Source of the DNA: Ceratorhiza oryzae-sativae
Lineage: Eukaryota; Basidiomycota; Agaricomycetes; Cantharellales; Ceratobasidiaceae
Assembly (NCBI GenBank): GCA_030998015.1
Contig: JARWMV010000017.1
Span: 62,001 to 126,000 of the forward strand
Reading direction: 5' to 3'
DNA: 64,000 bases
This document shows positions 31,203 to 43,240 of the stretch, piece after piece; position 1 is the first letter of the stretch, and every line of letters begins with the position of its first letter. Position numbers and translations under genes: made by a program. The notes under the pieces are model-generated. The model was given only the letters and a program-made list of their open reading frames with translations, was not told the DNA's origin and ran no database searches.

Positions 31203-31902
31203 CTGCGGCTGTCAAGAGTTCATGCCGGCCACGTTACTTGTTTTCAAAATAATCAATTTCAGCAGTCGAATGATTTAGGCACTACACTGGATGGAGGGCT
31301 TATTTTGTATTTGCATATTTACCATTATAATCAAGAGGCTTGGGTGAACATTTTGATATAGACCACGTTCAAGCAGCTTGAGAACTTGTCAGAAGTGCGC
31401 CAGACTCATGAATCCGCTGTTACTCTGTCAGCAAACCGCGCATAGAGATTCTAAGCCTATATAAGTGCAGAGAGGGTTGAAACCTAACTCTATGCCAATT
31501 TTCAGGCTCATATAGCCTCAATTCATTGAGCTACACCTTTGGCGGCACTCTCGAGATAGCATCCCCAGGCAGAACTCCACGGGACATTGTCATAAAAGCC
31601 TGAAACTCGGCAGAAAGCTATAATGCCACCTTCTCTACACTTCAGTATCCTTAGAGTCTGGATGTGGGCTTTGCTCGCGGATCAACAGCTCATTCATGAC
31701 TCTGGTGCACTTCTGACAAGTTCTCAAGCTGCTCGAACGTGGTCTATATCAAAATGTTCACCCAAGCCTCTTGATTAAAATGGTGAATATACAAATAAGA
31801 AATAAGTCCCCCGTGCAGCGTAGTGCCTAAATCATTCGAGCGCTGAAATTCATTATTTTGAAAACAGGTAACGTGACCAGCACGAATTTTGACAACCGCA
31901 GT
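31203..31902. mobile_element. Foldback/MITE-like element with about 220-bp inverted arms
   Basis: Left arm 31203-31424 and right arm 31681-31902 are reverse complements with scattered mismatches; the centre of about 256 bp has no gene. Ends read CTGCGG/CCGCAG, each next to a TA (31201-31202 and 31903-31904), which would fit a Tc1/mariner-type non-autonomous element. The transcript of either strand would form a long hairpin. Confidence 0.7.
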
Positions 31903-32944
31903 AGCAGCTATCCTACTTCTTGCTTAACCTTATACACAAACAGGCACCCAGTAGTGACTAGTGTAGGGTTAATTAGTACACCTGTTGAATCATTGGTTCT
32001 TAACGCTTAGGAAGCGACTACGAGTGCTTGCATTTGCTAGTGGGGCACTGTCGTGAGACAACGATAACGGCCTTACCCCAGACAAATAGTCACACCCATT
32101 TGGTCTGGTTCTGTATCAGGTAGTCTCAAGGCTTTGCCTCGTGTTTCTTTCTTTTGCTATTTCCCACTTTGGATGGTCTCGCTTATGTATCATGCTTCGA
32201 TTGTATGCTAGAGTTGAATACATATAGCCAAGGGTTTCGTGCCTGCTCCGCAGGTCGAAATACCTTCGCATCCCCCTTAATACGTCTGTCGGTTTTAGTG
32301 CGAGCCCTCCTACGTGTCGTAGCAGGCACGAGGCGAATTTGCGCTAGTTGGCATCATACATAAGGAAAATACCACGGTTCATGTAAATCCAAGATGGAAG
32401 GATATGTAGGAAATATTAGAAATACGGATGCCTGAGAGCCGCATCCACTGGAATATCGATACAGCACGATTTCATTCAACGGCCCGCCCTATGGATTCAC
32501 CCTTTTGGTGAGATAATCGCCCAAGGCGAACCCTACGCTGCCGTGTGTGCCCTTAAGCCGATATTCACTCGAGCTAAATTAATCGTTCCAAACCAAGGCG
32601 GGACCTCAGCTCTATCACCCCTGTGGTCCAAATAGTCATGCCGTTGCTGGCCTGCACTCCAACCGTAGCACGCGCTCACCTCCTCGCTAATCCTTTTAAT
32701 TCACCCTGCATCTCCCGTCAAACTCGAGATAGAAGGCAGACTTCGTGGTTCTTAGTGAAAACTTGACAGTGTAAAATTCTGCTCCGAATGACACCAGTAT
32801 ATGCATACAGCAATGAGTGATATGCAATACCTCCCTCGTCTGTCCCCAACCAGAGCGTACCCTAATCTCCAACGTGAATTACAGGCTATATCAGAGTGTG
32901 CCATATTATTCAAATGAACCGCGAAGTTCCAATCGCCAACTCTG

Positions 32945-33310
32945 TACAGCTCAGACGTCCAAAAAATTTGGATCCTCAAAAGGGCCTCTTTCTGACCAAT
33001 ATAGCCAGTTATAGTGGTTATACCCGACATGAAATCTGGATGTTTCACCTAAATACTGGAATTTGGCTTGAACGTCCATTTTCATGAGGGGTATGCAAGT
33101 AATAGCTCTTCATTCTTTTCACAGGACTAAGAATCACACAAAATCACACGAGCCAGTCCTGGTCTCCGTCTCCCTGAACTGGATCATTTTGACAATTTAA
33201 GCTACCTTGTGCAAAACATCCATATTATATGCGTTGTAAGACCACTATTCTTGGGCAAATTAGTCAAAAAGTGGCCCTTTTTGGGATCCAAAAAAATTGG
33301 GTGTCTGCAT
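32945..33310. repeat. Diverged inverted repeat
   Basis: About 75 bp at 32948-33022 matches the reverse complement of about 33232-33310 (shared GGATCC, AAAGGGCC and TAGTGGT blocks) with many mismatches. Weaker similarity continues on both sides. Possibly a decayed non-autonomous transposon; limits unclear. Confidence 0.35.
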
Positions 33311-34112
33311 CATACAGAACAAGTCAGGTCGAATTTGACCGAGGTTCCTCGGGACATACGAGGTATCGTCGCGGTTTCTGCGTCTATCAAGACTAGAAGA
33401 TTTAAATGACCATCCAAGTCGTCCGAATAAGCTCTAGTTGTCGAATCCCGGCCAAATGTCAAATATGGCATGCTTCAAGTTATGGCGCTGAGTTTTGACG
33501 TGAACCACCAAACCTAATCAGGTGCTCCCCGCAGCCTTCCATCCTCTCTTCCGCCTCTTCTCGACTGCTTTTCGTTTTGTTCTTGGCCGTGCGATTTAAC
33601 ATATTGGTCACGTAGCTCGTTGAATATTTGATCAACAAAATATAAAGCCCGATCAGGTGCTTATTTCTAAAACAGTCAGACACATGAGACAGCACACGAT
33701 GGCGCTCCCAATGACGTACTCCGCGCCAACACGATAGCCTAGGATGCTATACCTACAGAGCCACCCACCTTCAGACCACCTGTCAAACTTGTTCCCTCCG
33801 CGGCGGCTAAACGATGGAAGTTGTCCGATGGGAATATAGCTAATTACATTCTGGATGATGGATGAACGAATTGCATAACGGCTACGTCGTGCGTGAATCG
33901 TTTCCGCGTCAATCCTCGATCCGTGACGTGACATACCACTCGTTTTTGGCGACACCATCCATTCCTTCAAGATCGAGTAGCCCTGCTCCGAATCAGATGT
34001 ATTTCCTGCTTGGTACAGCTATCGATGCTACTTCAATGGGTTGGAAGGGTATAAATGGGGGTGACTCGGTGAGCGGATCAACCAAGATCCCCCATCTGTA
34101 CCGAACAGCAAC

Positions 34113-34957
34113 ATGTCACCTTCCACCATTACCGCTGAATTCGCTGCAGCAAACGATTCGTTTGCCCAACTTCGAGAACCTAGATTGGACCCCGTTGTTC
34201 CTTCTCGCCACGTAGGTAATCAACGTCCCTTGGTTTTATTCACTAATACCATTTTCTCAAGGTCACAATCAGTGGGTATCTATTCCATTCTGCATAACAC
34301 AAATGCTCAACCGTTATATGCGCACAGTAACCTGCATGGATGTATGTTCACCTTACGGATTTGTTTGGGTTCATGTCTTGACTACTCCCGTCAACAGTCC
34401 CGAATTGATGTCTTCCGACTCCTCGGTCTCAAGGAAGGAGAGGCGCACGTTATCTGAAACCGAGGAGGGCGCGCGCGAGACCAATTTCATGCCAGGTATC
34501 TGAACCCCCAAACCCAAGCCATTCCTAGGTCGGACGCGTTGAGACCCCTAGTTGCGAGTCAACGTGCGCTCGAGACCAAGGAAATCGCGATATTCCACCA
34601 CACGGACTGTGGATTTAGTAAGTACCCTATGTATAAATCATTCTGGCTCCTCGATCTGACGATTATACTTGACAAGCGCATTTCAAAGAGCCTGAGCTTC
34701 GTCAGAAAATCAAGTCGGCCGAAGGCCCAGCGGTTGCTCAATACATTGATTCCGTCGCACTCATGCCATTCGAGGTAAATCACATCGATTAAAATTGTGA
34801 AAACCAATGGTTCACGTTCATGTTTCAACAGGATCCAGCGCAATCCGTAGTTGAAGATGTACAATACCTCAAATCCCACCCCTTGATTTTGAAAGAGACC
34901 TAAGTTTCAGGGTGGGTGCGTGATACGGAGTCTGGAAAAATTCGCCAGGTAGCATGA
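34113..34957 (+). pseudogene. Beta-carbonic anhydrase pseudogene
   Basis: Enzyme family that hydrates CO2 to bicarbonate with a zinc held by Cys, His and Cys. Exons by splice signals: 34113-34215, 34328-34341, from 34398, from about 34530, 34680-34771 and from about 34830. Recognisable parts are the VTCMDSR active-site block, FRLLGLKEGEAHVI, EIAIFHHTDCG with the His and Cys ligands, and a C-terminal GWVRDTESGKIRQV. The zinc ligands are conserved, but a TGA at 34455-34457 replaces the Arg codon after HVI, and a TAA sits near 34903 before the last strand. The first looks like a CGA to TGA change. Both stops would truncate the protein. Confidence 0.82.
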
Positions 34958-35267
34958 TTCAGTTCCCCATTCTCATAAATGCCGAGTACTTCCCAAAGAG
35001 CCGCGGCGGAATATGATTTTGATAAACGGCTGTTTGATGGATCTCTGTTTGCCATCTACTTGGGCACCGCCGCCACCACAGTTGAGACACTGGGATGCCA
35101 AACGTCAAATCACCAGTAAACACTTTCACATCCGGAAGATTGTTCAAGGGGCAAGCAGATATATTCAAAGCTTTTAACATCGACAAGCGACAACACGCTA
35201 TCACAGAAACGAGAACATGGCAGCACAACCATATTCACACCCGTGGCGCACCGGCTTTGCGACGTGT

Positions 35268-36910
35268 TTAAGCGGGCTCGGCGATGTTCTGGGACAATGG
35301 GAGGGGCTGGCCAAGGTTGGGGGTTCCGTCGCTGTTCCAGTTCACGGGCTGAACCATGGTGCGGCGGTTACCGTCGCAGGTAACCGAAGACGAAGGAGAC
35401 GCATGGTAGACCTGGATGAAAATATTAGATTCTATACGAGCGAGTTTAGGGTTCTAGGCCTGTGACTCACGTTCCAGATGGCACCAGACGGACTATCCAA
35501 AACAAAGTATGAGTACCATAAGTCTGCGCACAAGGGAATGAGGCTTACGCGGTGAAGAATCCGTTATGTCCGGTCTAAAGGGCACGAACCGTGAGTGTGA
35601 TGTCCCCGGGTTCAGGGTCAGATCAGGGCTTACCGCGTAGTTTCCGTTGGCGGCGCTGAAGATGGGGCCGTTGTTATACTTGACCCAAGACGACGCTTGA
35701 AGAGGATCGGATCCCGTGAGCTCGATCCTTCCAAGGGAGTAGCCAGTGGTCGAGCAGAGCGAAGCCGAGACTTGCAGACTGGTTTAGCAAACGACCCAGT
35801 CCTAAGAACACGGACTAAACTCACAGACAATCCAAGTGCGGCCGTTGTGGTAGAGAGGAGCTATTAGACAAAATCGTGAGTGAATACGCTCCACCTTTCA
35901 ATCTGTGGATCTCACCAGGTCCCTCGTTGACGCCGGTTCCGACCTTTTCCCACGAGTTGGTTGGCTTGGAGATCATGACGGCGTTTCCGATGGACGTCGG
36001 CGAGTTCATCTTACTGCATAGTGTGTCAGTATCGGTCTTACCATGGCGTAAGAGAGGAAGCGTACGAAATGAATAGACTTTGGCCGACACCATCTTCCCA
36101 GCTAGACCAGACCAAGTAGTTGCCCGACGAGTGAGTGAGCACGGTCCCGTCGAGGGCAGACTTGCTACGGTTGGGAGGGACAAGAGAACCTGGGTGAAAT
36201 GGGACGGTCGATAAGTGCTACTGCATTTCGATTTTGACCGGAACACTGACCAGCATAAGACCAGCTTGAGGCCCAGATATCGCTCGAGCTTCCTTTGACA
36301 GCGTGGATATGGACGTCTCCGCTCTGCGGTCCGGCAGTGTAGTAACTGTCATCAACGTCGGTTACGACCTGGCATTCACGCAGAATGAAATGCCCCTTAC
36401 ATGTACCAGGAACCGCTGACCTGGTGGAGTTCGGGAGCCCCTGGATATTCGCACGTGAGCATCAGGAATCCGTTGGGACACAGGAACCTTCTCTTACACA
36501 TTTGGCAGCAGCGAGAGGAGGTGCTGTCGGTCCAGACAACCTTTGGCGAGGCGGTCTTCAGGCCAGCCATGGACTATACGGCTATGATAAGCTATGGTTG
36601 AGTAATCGGAAAAGGTCTAAACTCACAGTAGCACGGCTAATTTGAAGGTTTCCCCAAGTGGTGGCTGGAAAACATACGATGGTTGGTCGTGCATTGGCAT
36701 AAGAATAGGAGCTGGACATACTCATCAAATAGTAGTACCCATTCGAGTACACCTAAACATCGATCCAGTCAACACGGCTGTCGCGCTTGATCCATACAAA
36801 AGACATACCATGAACGGATCAGAGCCATTCGGGGTTTTGAGAGGGTTCGTGAACGCCGAAACGCACAACGAATAGAACGAGAGCAGAGCAGTTGTGTAGA
36901 AAAACCTCAT
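35268..36910 (-). CDS. Secreted GH43-type alpha-L-arabinofuranosidase
   Basis: Predicted extracellular hydrolase acting on arabinose side chains or arabinan, with many short introns (at least eight). The start is the ATG at 36908-36910. A signal peptide of about 19 residues (MRFFYTTALLSFYSLCVSA) is followed by TNPLKTPNGSDPFM, which carries the GH43 general-base Asp. Next come YSNGYYYLM, TTWGNLQISRAT, ASPKVVWTD and RCC..WAPELHQ, where the W is rebuilt across an intron. LDGTVL holds the pKa-modulating Asp and VNEGPG the general acid Glu. The C terminus includes HNGFFTA, VYHAS and NRRTMVQPVNW. All GH43 blade motifs are present in order and the frame is intact. It resembles the exo-alpha-1,5-arabinofuranosidase branch of GH43; the exact substrate is inferred. 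Confidence 0.88.
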
Positions 36911-37685
36911 GTTGAAACCGAGTGAAGAACGAAACGTCGAATACCTCCCGGCTTTTATAGCTCTCGACAAATATTAATCCATTTGGTTGCTTCGCCGTTC
37001 GGCAAAACGACAGCTCAGAGCAGCAAGGCTGGAGCCAATCTTATGACCTACCAAAGTCGTTCATATCGCAACCGCGTTATTCTACGTTCGGGGCTCCGGC
37101 CCAAATTGGAAAATGACATAAGGAATTTAGCAAGCGTGTTGAAAAAGACGCAAAGGGCAGAACGAACAGCCGCCAAGTGTATCCGAACTTAAGCATGAAC
37201 GCTTTGCCTAGAGGCCACATGACCTGGTTACAGAAGAGAACATGTCGAAGCTGCTTCTTGAGTCAATCAATATAAGGTTGAGAAGATGTTCGCGTGGCAA
37301 GGGCAGCCAATGTGGTGACGATGATCAATTACGCTGGAGATCGGCATGCGCGTTGATTGGCCCGGTTGTCCCCCCGCATGAGGGATAATGTTCGGCTGGA
37401 TTCCAAAAATCAACCGCCAAGCGAGCTTATATGAGATGTTACGGTTTAAATCGGTCCTTGGGTTGTATAACCGTGTCTAGCCAAGGGAATCGCGCCAGCC
37501 TGATCATGGGTCGAAAACTCGCGTGGGGGGAGCCAAGGAACTCGCTATTGTGCGGGGATTCCATATGAGAAGGAAGCGACCTCGGCCCGGGGCAACGGCG
37601 CTTGTGGCAATGATCTAAGCGCCGAAGCGATAAGATCCGAAACCCTGCCACCACATCTGTCGCCACCCCCTTGGGCTACAACTCG
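36911..37685. other. Intergenic between divergent GH43 and prefoldin genes
   Basis: About 775 bp, presumably shared promoter space. No gene, repeat or RNA recognised. Confidence 0.5.
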
Positions 37686-38239
37686 ATGTCAGCAGAAGCA
37701 CGACTGCAAGCTGCCTCCACAGAATACCAAAAGCTGCAAGACGGTACGCGCTTGTCCACCCCCCCCCTGGCAACGACATTCTGAGTCCTAGGCTTGCGTG
37801 TGTAGATCTCTCAACGGCGGTGGAGTCGAGGCAGCGCTTGGACGCCCAGCTCAACGAAAACGAGGCTGTCAAAAAGGTTGGTTTTGCCGAACCCGTACGT
37901 GAATCGCTTGATGGAGCGCGGGTTCAGGAATTCGCGACACTCAAATCACACAACGCGGTATATAAACTCATCGGTCCAGTCTTGGTGAAACAAGACCAGG
38001 CAGAAGCCAAGAGCAATGTGGACAAACGTCTGGAATACATTCGTGGAGAAATGTACGTCTGCGCTTTGTTTTCCCATCCAATCCGCAAATTCCGATCGGG
38101 CTGGTGTAGATCGAGAGTAGAGGCGCATATCACCGACCTGTCCAAGAAATCCGAAAAGGCCAAGAACGAGATTGTGACGATCCAGGCGGCGTTGCAGGCA
38201 AAGATACAGGCAGGTGGAGAGGCCATTGCCGCGAGCTAG
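37686..38239 (+). CDS. YKE2: Prefoldin subunit 6
   Basis: Beta-type subunit of the hexameric prefoldin (GimC) chaperone, which hands unfolded actin and tubulin to the CCT chaperonin in the cytosol. Four exons: 37686-37743, 37806-37876, 37928-38052 and 38110-38239, giving 127 residues with phases that all agree. Two coiled-coil helices flank a central hairpin. The highly conserved core reads NAVYKLIGPVLVKQDQAEAK, then NVDKRLEYIRGEI and TDLSKKSEKAK. Length is normal for the family. Confidence 0.95.
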
Positions 38240-39770
38240 CCGCTATTTTATCCTCGCTGCCTCGTCTGTACGCTAAACATCCTATCCAATGTGAAGCCTC
38301 TATTAGATGCAACACGCTGCCAGACTCCTGCCAGATGTTTCGAATCGCAAGTACGGAATAAACTCATCTGCCAAGTGACACATGAACCACGGTCGCTCTG
38401 CACGCTGCGGCAACTGCCGTCGCCAGCTACGATACCCCGAACACTAGGGCAATTATCCTGTCGATCACCCTGCTCTGAATATCCGCCTTTTCCGCGCGAG
38501 CAAATTGTCCAGCCAGAAAGCATTGCCTCATGTCAGTCCGACTTGCTCGGCTATTCATAGTCACGGTTAGAGCCCAATTCACCCTGATGAACTGTCTCTC
38601 TAACAGGCTTTGATTTACAGACCAAGGTGATAAAAAAATGCACCCCTAAGCTTGTTTCGGCTCGCATGGAGAGGAGTAAGCAGGTCGAGTCACTGAGTGG
38701 AATCGACTGGGATTGGAACGAATTATCGGAGGTCGGCGGTTCACCATGGCTTAGTTTGCGGACAAGTTACATGATTATCGCGCTCGATATAGTCTACCTG
38801 CGGACGCGTTTGTGGATTGCTCGTTCACGGTCCAAGGTGGAATACGTCCGGGGAACCCCGATGACATCGAGTCACAACCGCCGGCTTTTGTCGCAAATTG
38901 GAGCTTTGGATCGATACATCATTTGTGCGCCAGCGGCCTGCGGCATCGTTTATTGCCGGAGCCCGCTCGAATGTCGAAAATAGCGACCACTTCGTGCAGC
39001 CCTGCAGAAGGACTCCGACCTCGTTTGTTGCTCCAAATATAGAATGTCCCCACAAACGATCGGCCCCAGTTTTCAGTCCGGAACTAGACGATCATAATCA
39101 GGAGAAGGCTTATGGAAGGGTAGATAGCGAAGCTATTCAAGTTTCGTGCGTGCCAACCATAGCGGCGTGAAATCCTGGATATAGTACCCATACTATGCGA
39201 CACTCGCATGTGCTCCGTTTGCCCTTTGTATCCAGAGCGCCCAGCAGCGAAGACCACGCCGGATTACTTCTGAAAATCGAGATGCAATCGAGATCCCGGC
39301 GATACTGTTTTATGCACCAATGTGTTCAAGCCGTTGAATACAATAATATGTACCGTGCGTGGGCCGAGAATTGAGCCCCCTGATGAGTAATGGCGCCAAG
39401 CATTTCCCGCCTGAAAATAGAGAGGCATATAGTATTATTGTGCGAATGCGAGTGTATCAATAGGCTCTATTCCGTGGTAAACTCTCGATCAGGCCCAGGA
39501 AGACGGATAAATTTTCTACACACGAGTTATACTTGGCCTTTTGGCACTTTGCGGGAACTTGGATCAAATGAAAACAAAACATAAATTACAAATATTATAG
39601 TATTACACAATTAAAACCAAACCGGGCAGATTCTTCATTACCATCGAAACCATTCAATCTTTAGAGTCATTCGCCTTCAAACCCCTCCAACCCAACCGAG
39701 CAGCACGTGCTATCCATCTCGTCCACCGACCCTTATTCTCCATCTCCAGTGCCACCGCCTTCCTACTTGT
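38240..39770. other. 1.5-kb stretch without recognised gene
   Basis: Some frames of 60-118 codons exist (for example 38627-38983 and 38812-39042 on the plus strand) but none shows a known motif or a consistent spliced model. The final 170 bp probably hold the 3' UTR of the minus-strand gene that ends at 39771. Confidence 0.5.
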
Positions 39771-42087
39771 TCATTTTGTCGCTCCAGTCATCCACGCAGT
39801 CGGGATTGGAGGTACCTCCACCCTTGGCCAGAATCCCGGAAGCTCGTATCCGGGCAGTATTGTGCGGATGTCCCGGCGCCGTTTGCTTGCCTCGGCAAAC
39901 TTGAGGTAGTACTCCAGCGTCGAAGTTTCGTCCACTTGGGTGATCGGGGGTGTCCAGCGAAAGGCGCTCTTGCTGGACCATGAGCGCGGCACAGTCGGGA
40001 GCGGGGGGAGCGTGGCCTTGGATATGTTGCCGAGGGCCCGGCCAGCATTGTGTACGATGTTTTGCACGATCGGAGTGGTGGGGAGGAGGAAGGGGGAGGG
40101 AACGGAGGCATAGAGGTGGCTCGTAACAACGAGGGTTGGTTCGGTTGCGGCTTGACCATCGACCCCAGACGCCAGTGCGGCGGCGAGATCCGGCGACAAT
40201 GGAGTATTCTCCGGGGTTGCCACCGGCTCAGCATCCGACTGCAGCGGGTTCGGGTCGATGTTGTGTCAGCCTGCAAGCTCCCCAACGCGCGCACCTCGAT
40301 CGCGTCCCCTGTGCCGGCCCCAGCGAGGCCCGGGAAGGCGACGGCTGGTTTGGGCATCGACCCCCCTTCGCTCCCCGCCTCTCCGGCTAGCGTCCCCGGC
40401 TCGACTGGTTCTCCACTCACGACGGCCGGAGTTTCGTCCCGTCCCTCCATGGTCCCTTGGCTGTCGTTCTCGTTCGCCCCCTCGTGGTCTTCCTCGCCGA
40501 CTGCCTGAGCCTCCACCGTTCCCGCCTCTTGTGCGTTCTCCGGCTCGGTATCCACCTGGTGAAGCTCTGGGCCTTCGGTGGGCCCGCCCTGTGCCTGCTC
40601 TGGATCCTGACTCGGCGGCTGGGGGGCGGTCTCCATTGGGGGTATGTCCTCGACATCCGGGGCAATACGTTCGCGTTGGGCGGACGACGGTCGAAGGTTG
40701 GAGTAGGCATGCGGCCCCTTGGCGCGGCAATACGGGTAGCCTGAGAAACTCAGGAACCCGTATCCCGAGTTGGGGCCCGATTGGCGATGTCGCCGAACGA
40801 TCGCATCGGGCTCGCTCGAATCCTTGACCCGTGTGGTCGCCCTGATCGGCGCTGGCTGGTCGTCCGCCGCTAGACTCGCACCTCCGCCCACGGTTGCGTC
40901 TACCACCTGCTACACCGGATATATGTACGCTTAACCTCGCGAATAGAATTAGGTAAAGCTCACCTGGTTGCTCCCACTTCCCTCTCCAATGCCACTGCCC
41001 CCCATTGGATTCGGCTCTGCCGCCAGAGGTTGATCCAAGACGGGTGAGACTGTTGAGGCCGCTGCTTCCGCCACCGTAGTACCCCATTCAATCATCAGGC
41101 GGGGTCCAGCCCACTCCATCAGCGGCGGGGTCGTGGAGGGGATGTCCTCCATTATCCACTCGGGTGGGGCGATAATGACCAACCCGGTGACAACTGGGAT
41201 TGCCTGGATGGAGAGAATAAGGTGAATATTGAGACCTTTAATCCTAGTTGCTTACCACCACAATCGGCGTCCAGGCCACCGGGATACCCAACTGGCGCCA
41301 GCGAATGACCTCGTTCGAAACCCCGTCCTGGAAGTCCAACTCAGCCAACCTCCTTGCCGGTTTCACACCTAGCCTTACCCGAATACCCCTCCTGCTATGC
41401 TCAACATAGTGTACCCGGACGATGGCCTCTTGGTTCGCGACATGGATTCGAACCAAGCAGAGAGCGGTTTCGGACTTGATGATCCAGACTGGGACACTTA
41501 TGTCAGCCTCGACACATCAATTTGAAATCGCCACTCACCAAACACCGCAGATGCGGTCGAGTCCGCCTCGCGAGCCCGCCGGCGGTTCAGTGCCCCACAA
41601 ACCACCAGCCAAGCGCGGTATACCACGTTCTTCAGGCGTTCGGAGAGCGGGGAAAATGTCGCATACAAGACCCCACAGGTCACGATCTCGCTGGTCATCA
41701 AGTCGAGTAGCCCCTGACTGAGCGGGGAGCTAGGCTCGAGCCAAAGCACCAGACCAGCTAGCTGCCTGTGGGCAAATCGGCTAACCAGAGTCCACAACAC
41801 GCCCGAGGCTGTTCCCTATCCGTTAGCTTCCTGTCTTTCATAGCGGAACCGACAACTCACCCGTGTCGGCCACAAATCCTATTCCCCCTCGCCTTATCCA
41901 CAGTACTACTACCACGACTTCAAGTGCTATGGCGCGAACAATATCTCCTCCTTCCATGCCTATGGTCCGTACAGCTAGATGGCCGAGCATAACGCTATTT
42001 TGACGGTTTCAGCCGCACGTCCGTTCAGGGGGAAGACCGCACTCACCACGCCTGGCTCAAAGCCCAATCCGGCACTGCCCAAACCAT
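39771..42087 (-). CDS. Protein of unknown function, multi-exon, acidic Pro/Glu-rich C-terminal half
   Basis: At least seven exons. The ATG at 42087 fits the first splice (phase 2), and joins near 42046, 41860, 41530, 41256, 40960 and 40320 keep one frame to the TGA at 39771. The N-terminal part contains VMLGHLAVRTIGMEGGDI and a short very hydrophobic run (IALEVVVVVLWI). A middle region of about 200 residues with further hydrophobic segments follows, then a long disordered stretch rich in Pro, Glu, Gln and Gly. The C terminus reads YYLKFAEASKRRRDIRTILP. I recall similar architectures as uncharacterised membrane-type proteins in Rhizoctonia; no function can be given. An intron of 56 nt near 40230-40285 is needed to join the last exon. 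Confidence 0.6.
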
Positions 42088-43240
42088 AGTGGCCAACGTA
42101 GCGGCATAGAATAGCGTAGTTCCAGAAATCATTTTTGATTTGAGCGTCAAAAGTTTCTCGAAGAGGATTGCCAGGGGTTCACAAGTCGTCGCGCGCAAGC
42201 TGCCTGAACGTCCCCTCCAGGATTCATATATTTTTTCGGCAGTCTCCTATCAGCTGGGTCTTGGTCATCGGATTAATCCTAAAAATACGGGCTCGGTATT
42301 TCGAACCCTAACTCTGTGCATAACAGACCGCGTCTTGGCGTCCAAAAGTGGAAAACCCCGGATCAGACCTCTCCGTGGCTGACTCTTGTCTATTTCCCTT
42401 CAGGAGTCGGTCTTGGGTTGCCTTTGGGGTGCGTCAATGGCCGAGGTACGTCATGCCTCAGGGTTACGAAGCCTTCTGTGAACACCCGACCCATTCACGC
42501 CCGTAAGGCTAAACGCAGAGCCTAGACGATACAAACTCATTCCAGAATAGATGCTATCAGACGGGGAGTACGAGAAGCCTCTCACTGGATAAGTGAACAT
42601 TCACAGCCTCAACACTCAAAAATCAGAATCGAACACTAGGTCTCACAAATAGATCGCCAATTTCGAGGCGCATTCGGTTCAATTTGGTTATTTGGCCCGA
42701 TGATTTAGGACGCGCATATTTTGACGATTCTGACAACAGAGGGTGCTAATATTTCGCGCGATTTACATTACAACGTATCGACACAACTTGAAACGTCCTA
42801 AATCAACTCTGCCACGAGGTGCCCTAGAATTATCGGCACACCAAACAAGATACAAGTTGAGCAAGCTGAAATCTACTCACACCTTTTTGGACTGGATCTC
42901 ACTCTCACAGTATCGTACTATCTTCACTCCAATTATTTTATGCTCATCTTGCTCCATTTTGCTGTTATGCGTTCTGGGTCTGCGACAGAGATTTCAAGAG
43001 ACGCAGCCGAGCCGAGTCGAACTTGAAAGTGAGCACTCATCCGGCTTTGGCATCTTCAGCGACGTAGCTACCGACAGCTCAGCTTAGTAAAGACTATCAA
43101 TTTAAATACCGTTTGTAACATAAATACCTTTCTTAGCAAATGTACCATGAGGCCACGGTGTTACGGTTCATATACGGCACGTGCTGAGGCTGACGCGGCT
43201 CAAACCTGCCCACTAGGAAGTGAAGAAAAGATCGCCAAGC
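42088..43240. other. Intergenic, divergent promoters
   Basis: About 1.15 kb between the divergent starts at 42087 and 43241. AT-rich near 42600-43140. No gene, repeat or RNA gene recognised. Confidence 0.5.

Larger units (their letters stand above)
31001..34112. other. 3.1-kb non-coding stretch
   Basis: Between the NACHT-WD40 gene and the beta-carbonic anhydrase pseudogene. Contains the inverted-repeat element at 31203-31902 and a weak inverted repeat at 32945-33310. No convincing gene; frames here are short and match nothing I know. Confidence 0.6.

Noticed and set aside
38627..39042. Plus-strand frames of 76-118 codons
   Set aside because: Overlapping registers, no motif, no coherent spliced model.
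40266..41087. 273-codon minus-strand Arg/Gly-rich frame
   Set aside because: Overlaps the spliced unknown gene in another register and runs through its introns.
41873..41992. Plus-strand stretch opposite the second exon of the unknown gene, Tyr/Ser/Pro-rich
   Set aside because: No start codon context or continuation; the minus-strand exon has matching splice phases.
42047..42133. Alternative start of the unknown gene at 42133
   Set aside because: It gives a frame that meets a stop soon after the first intron; the ATG at 42087 has the splice phase that continues.
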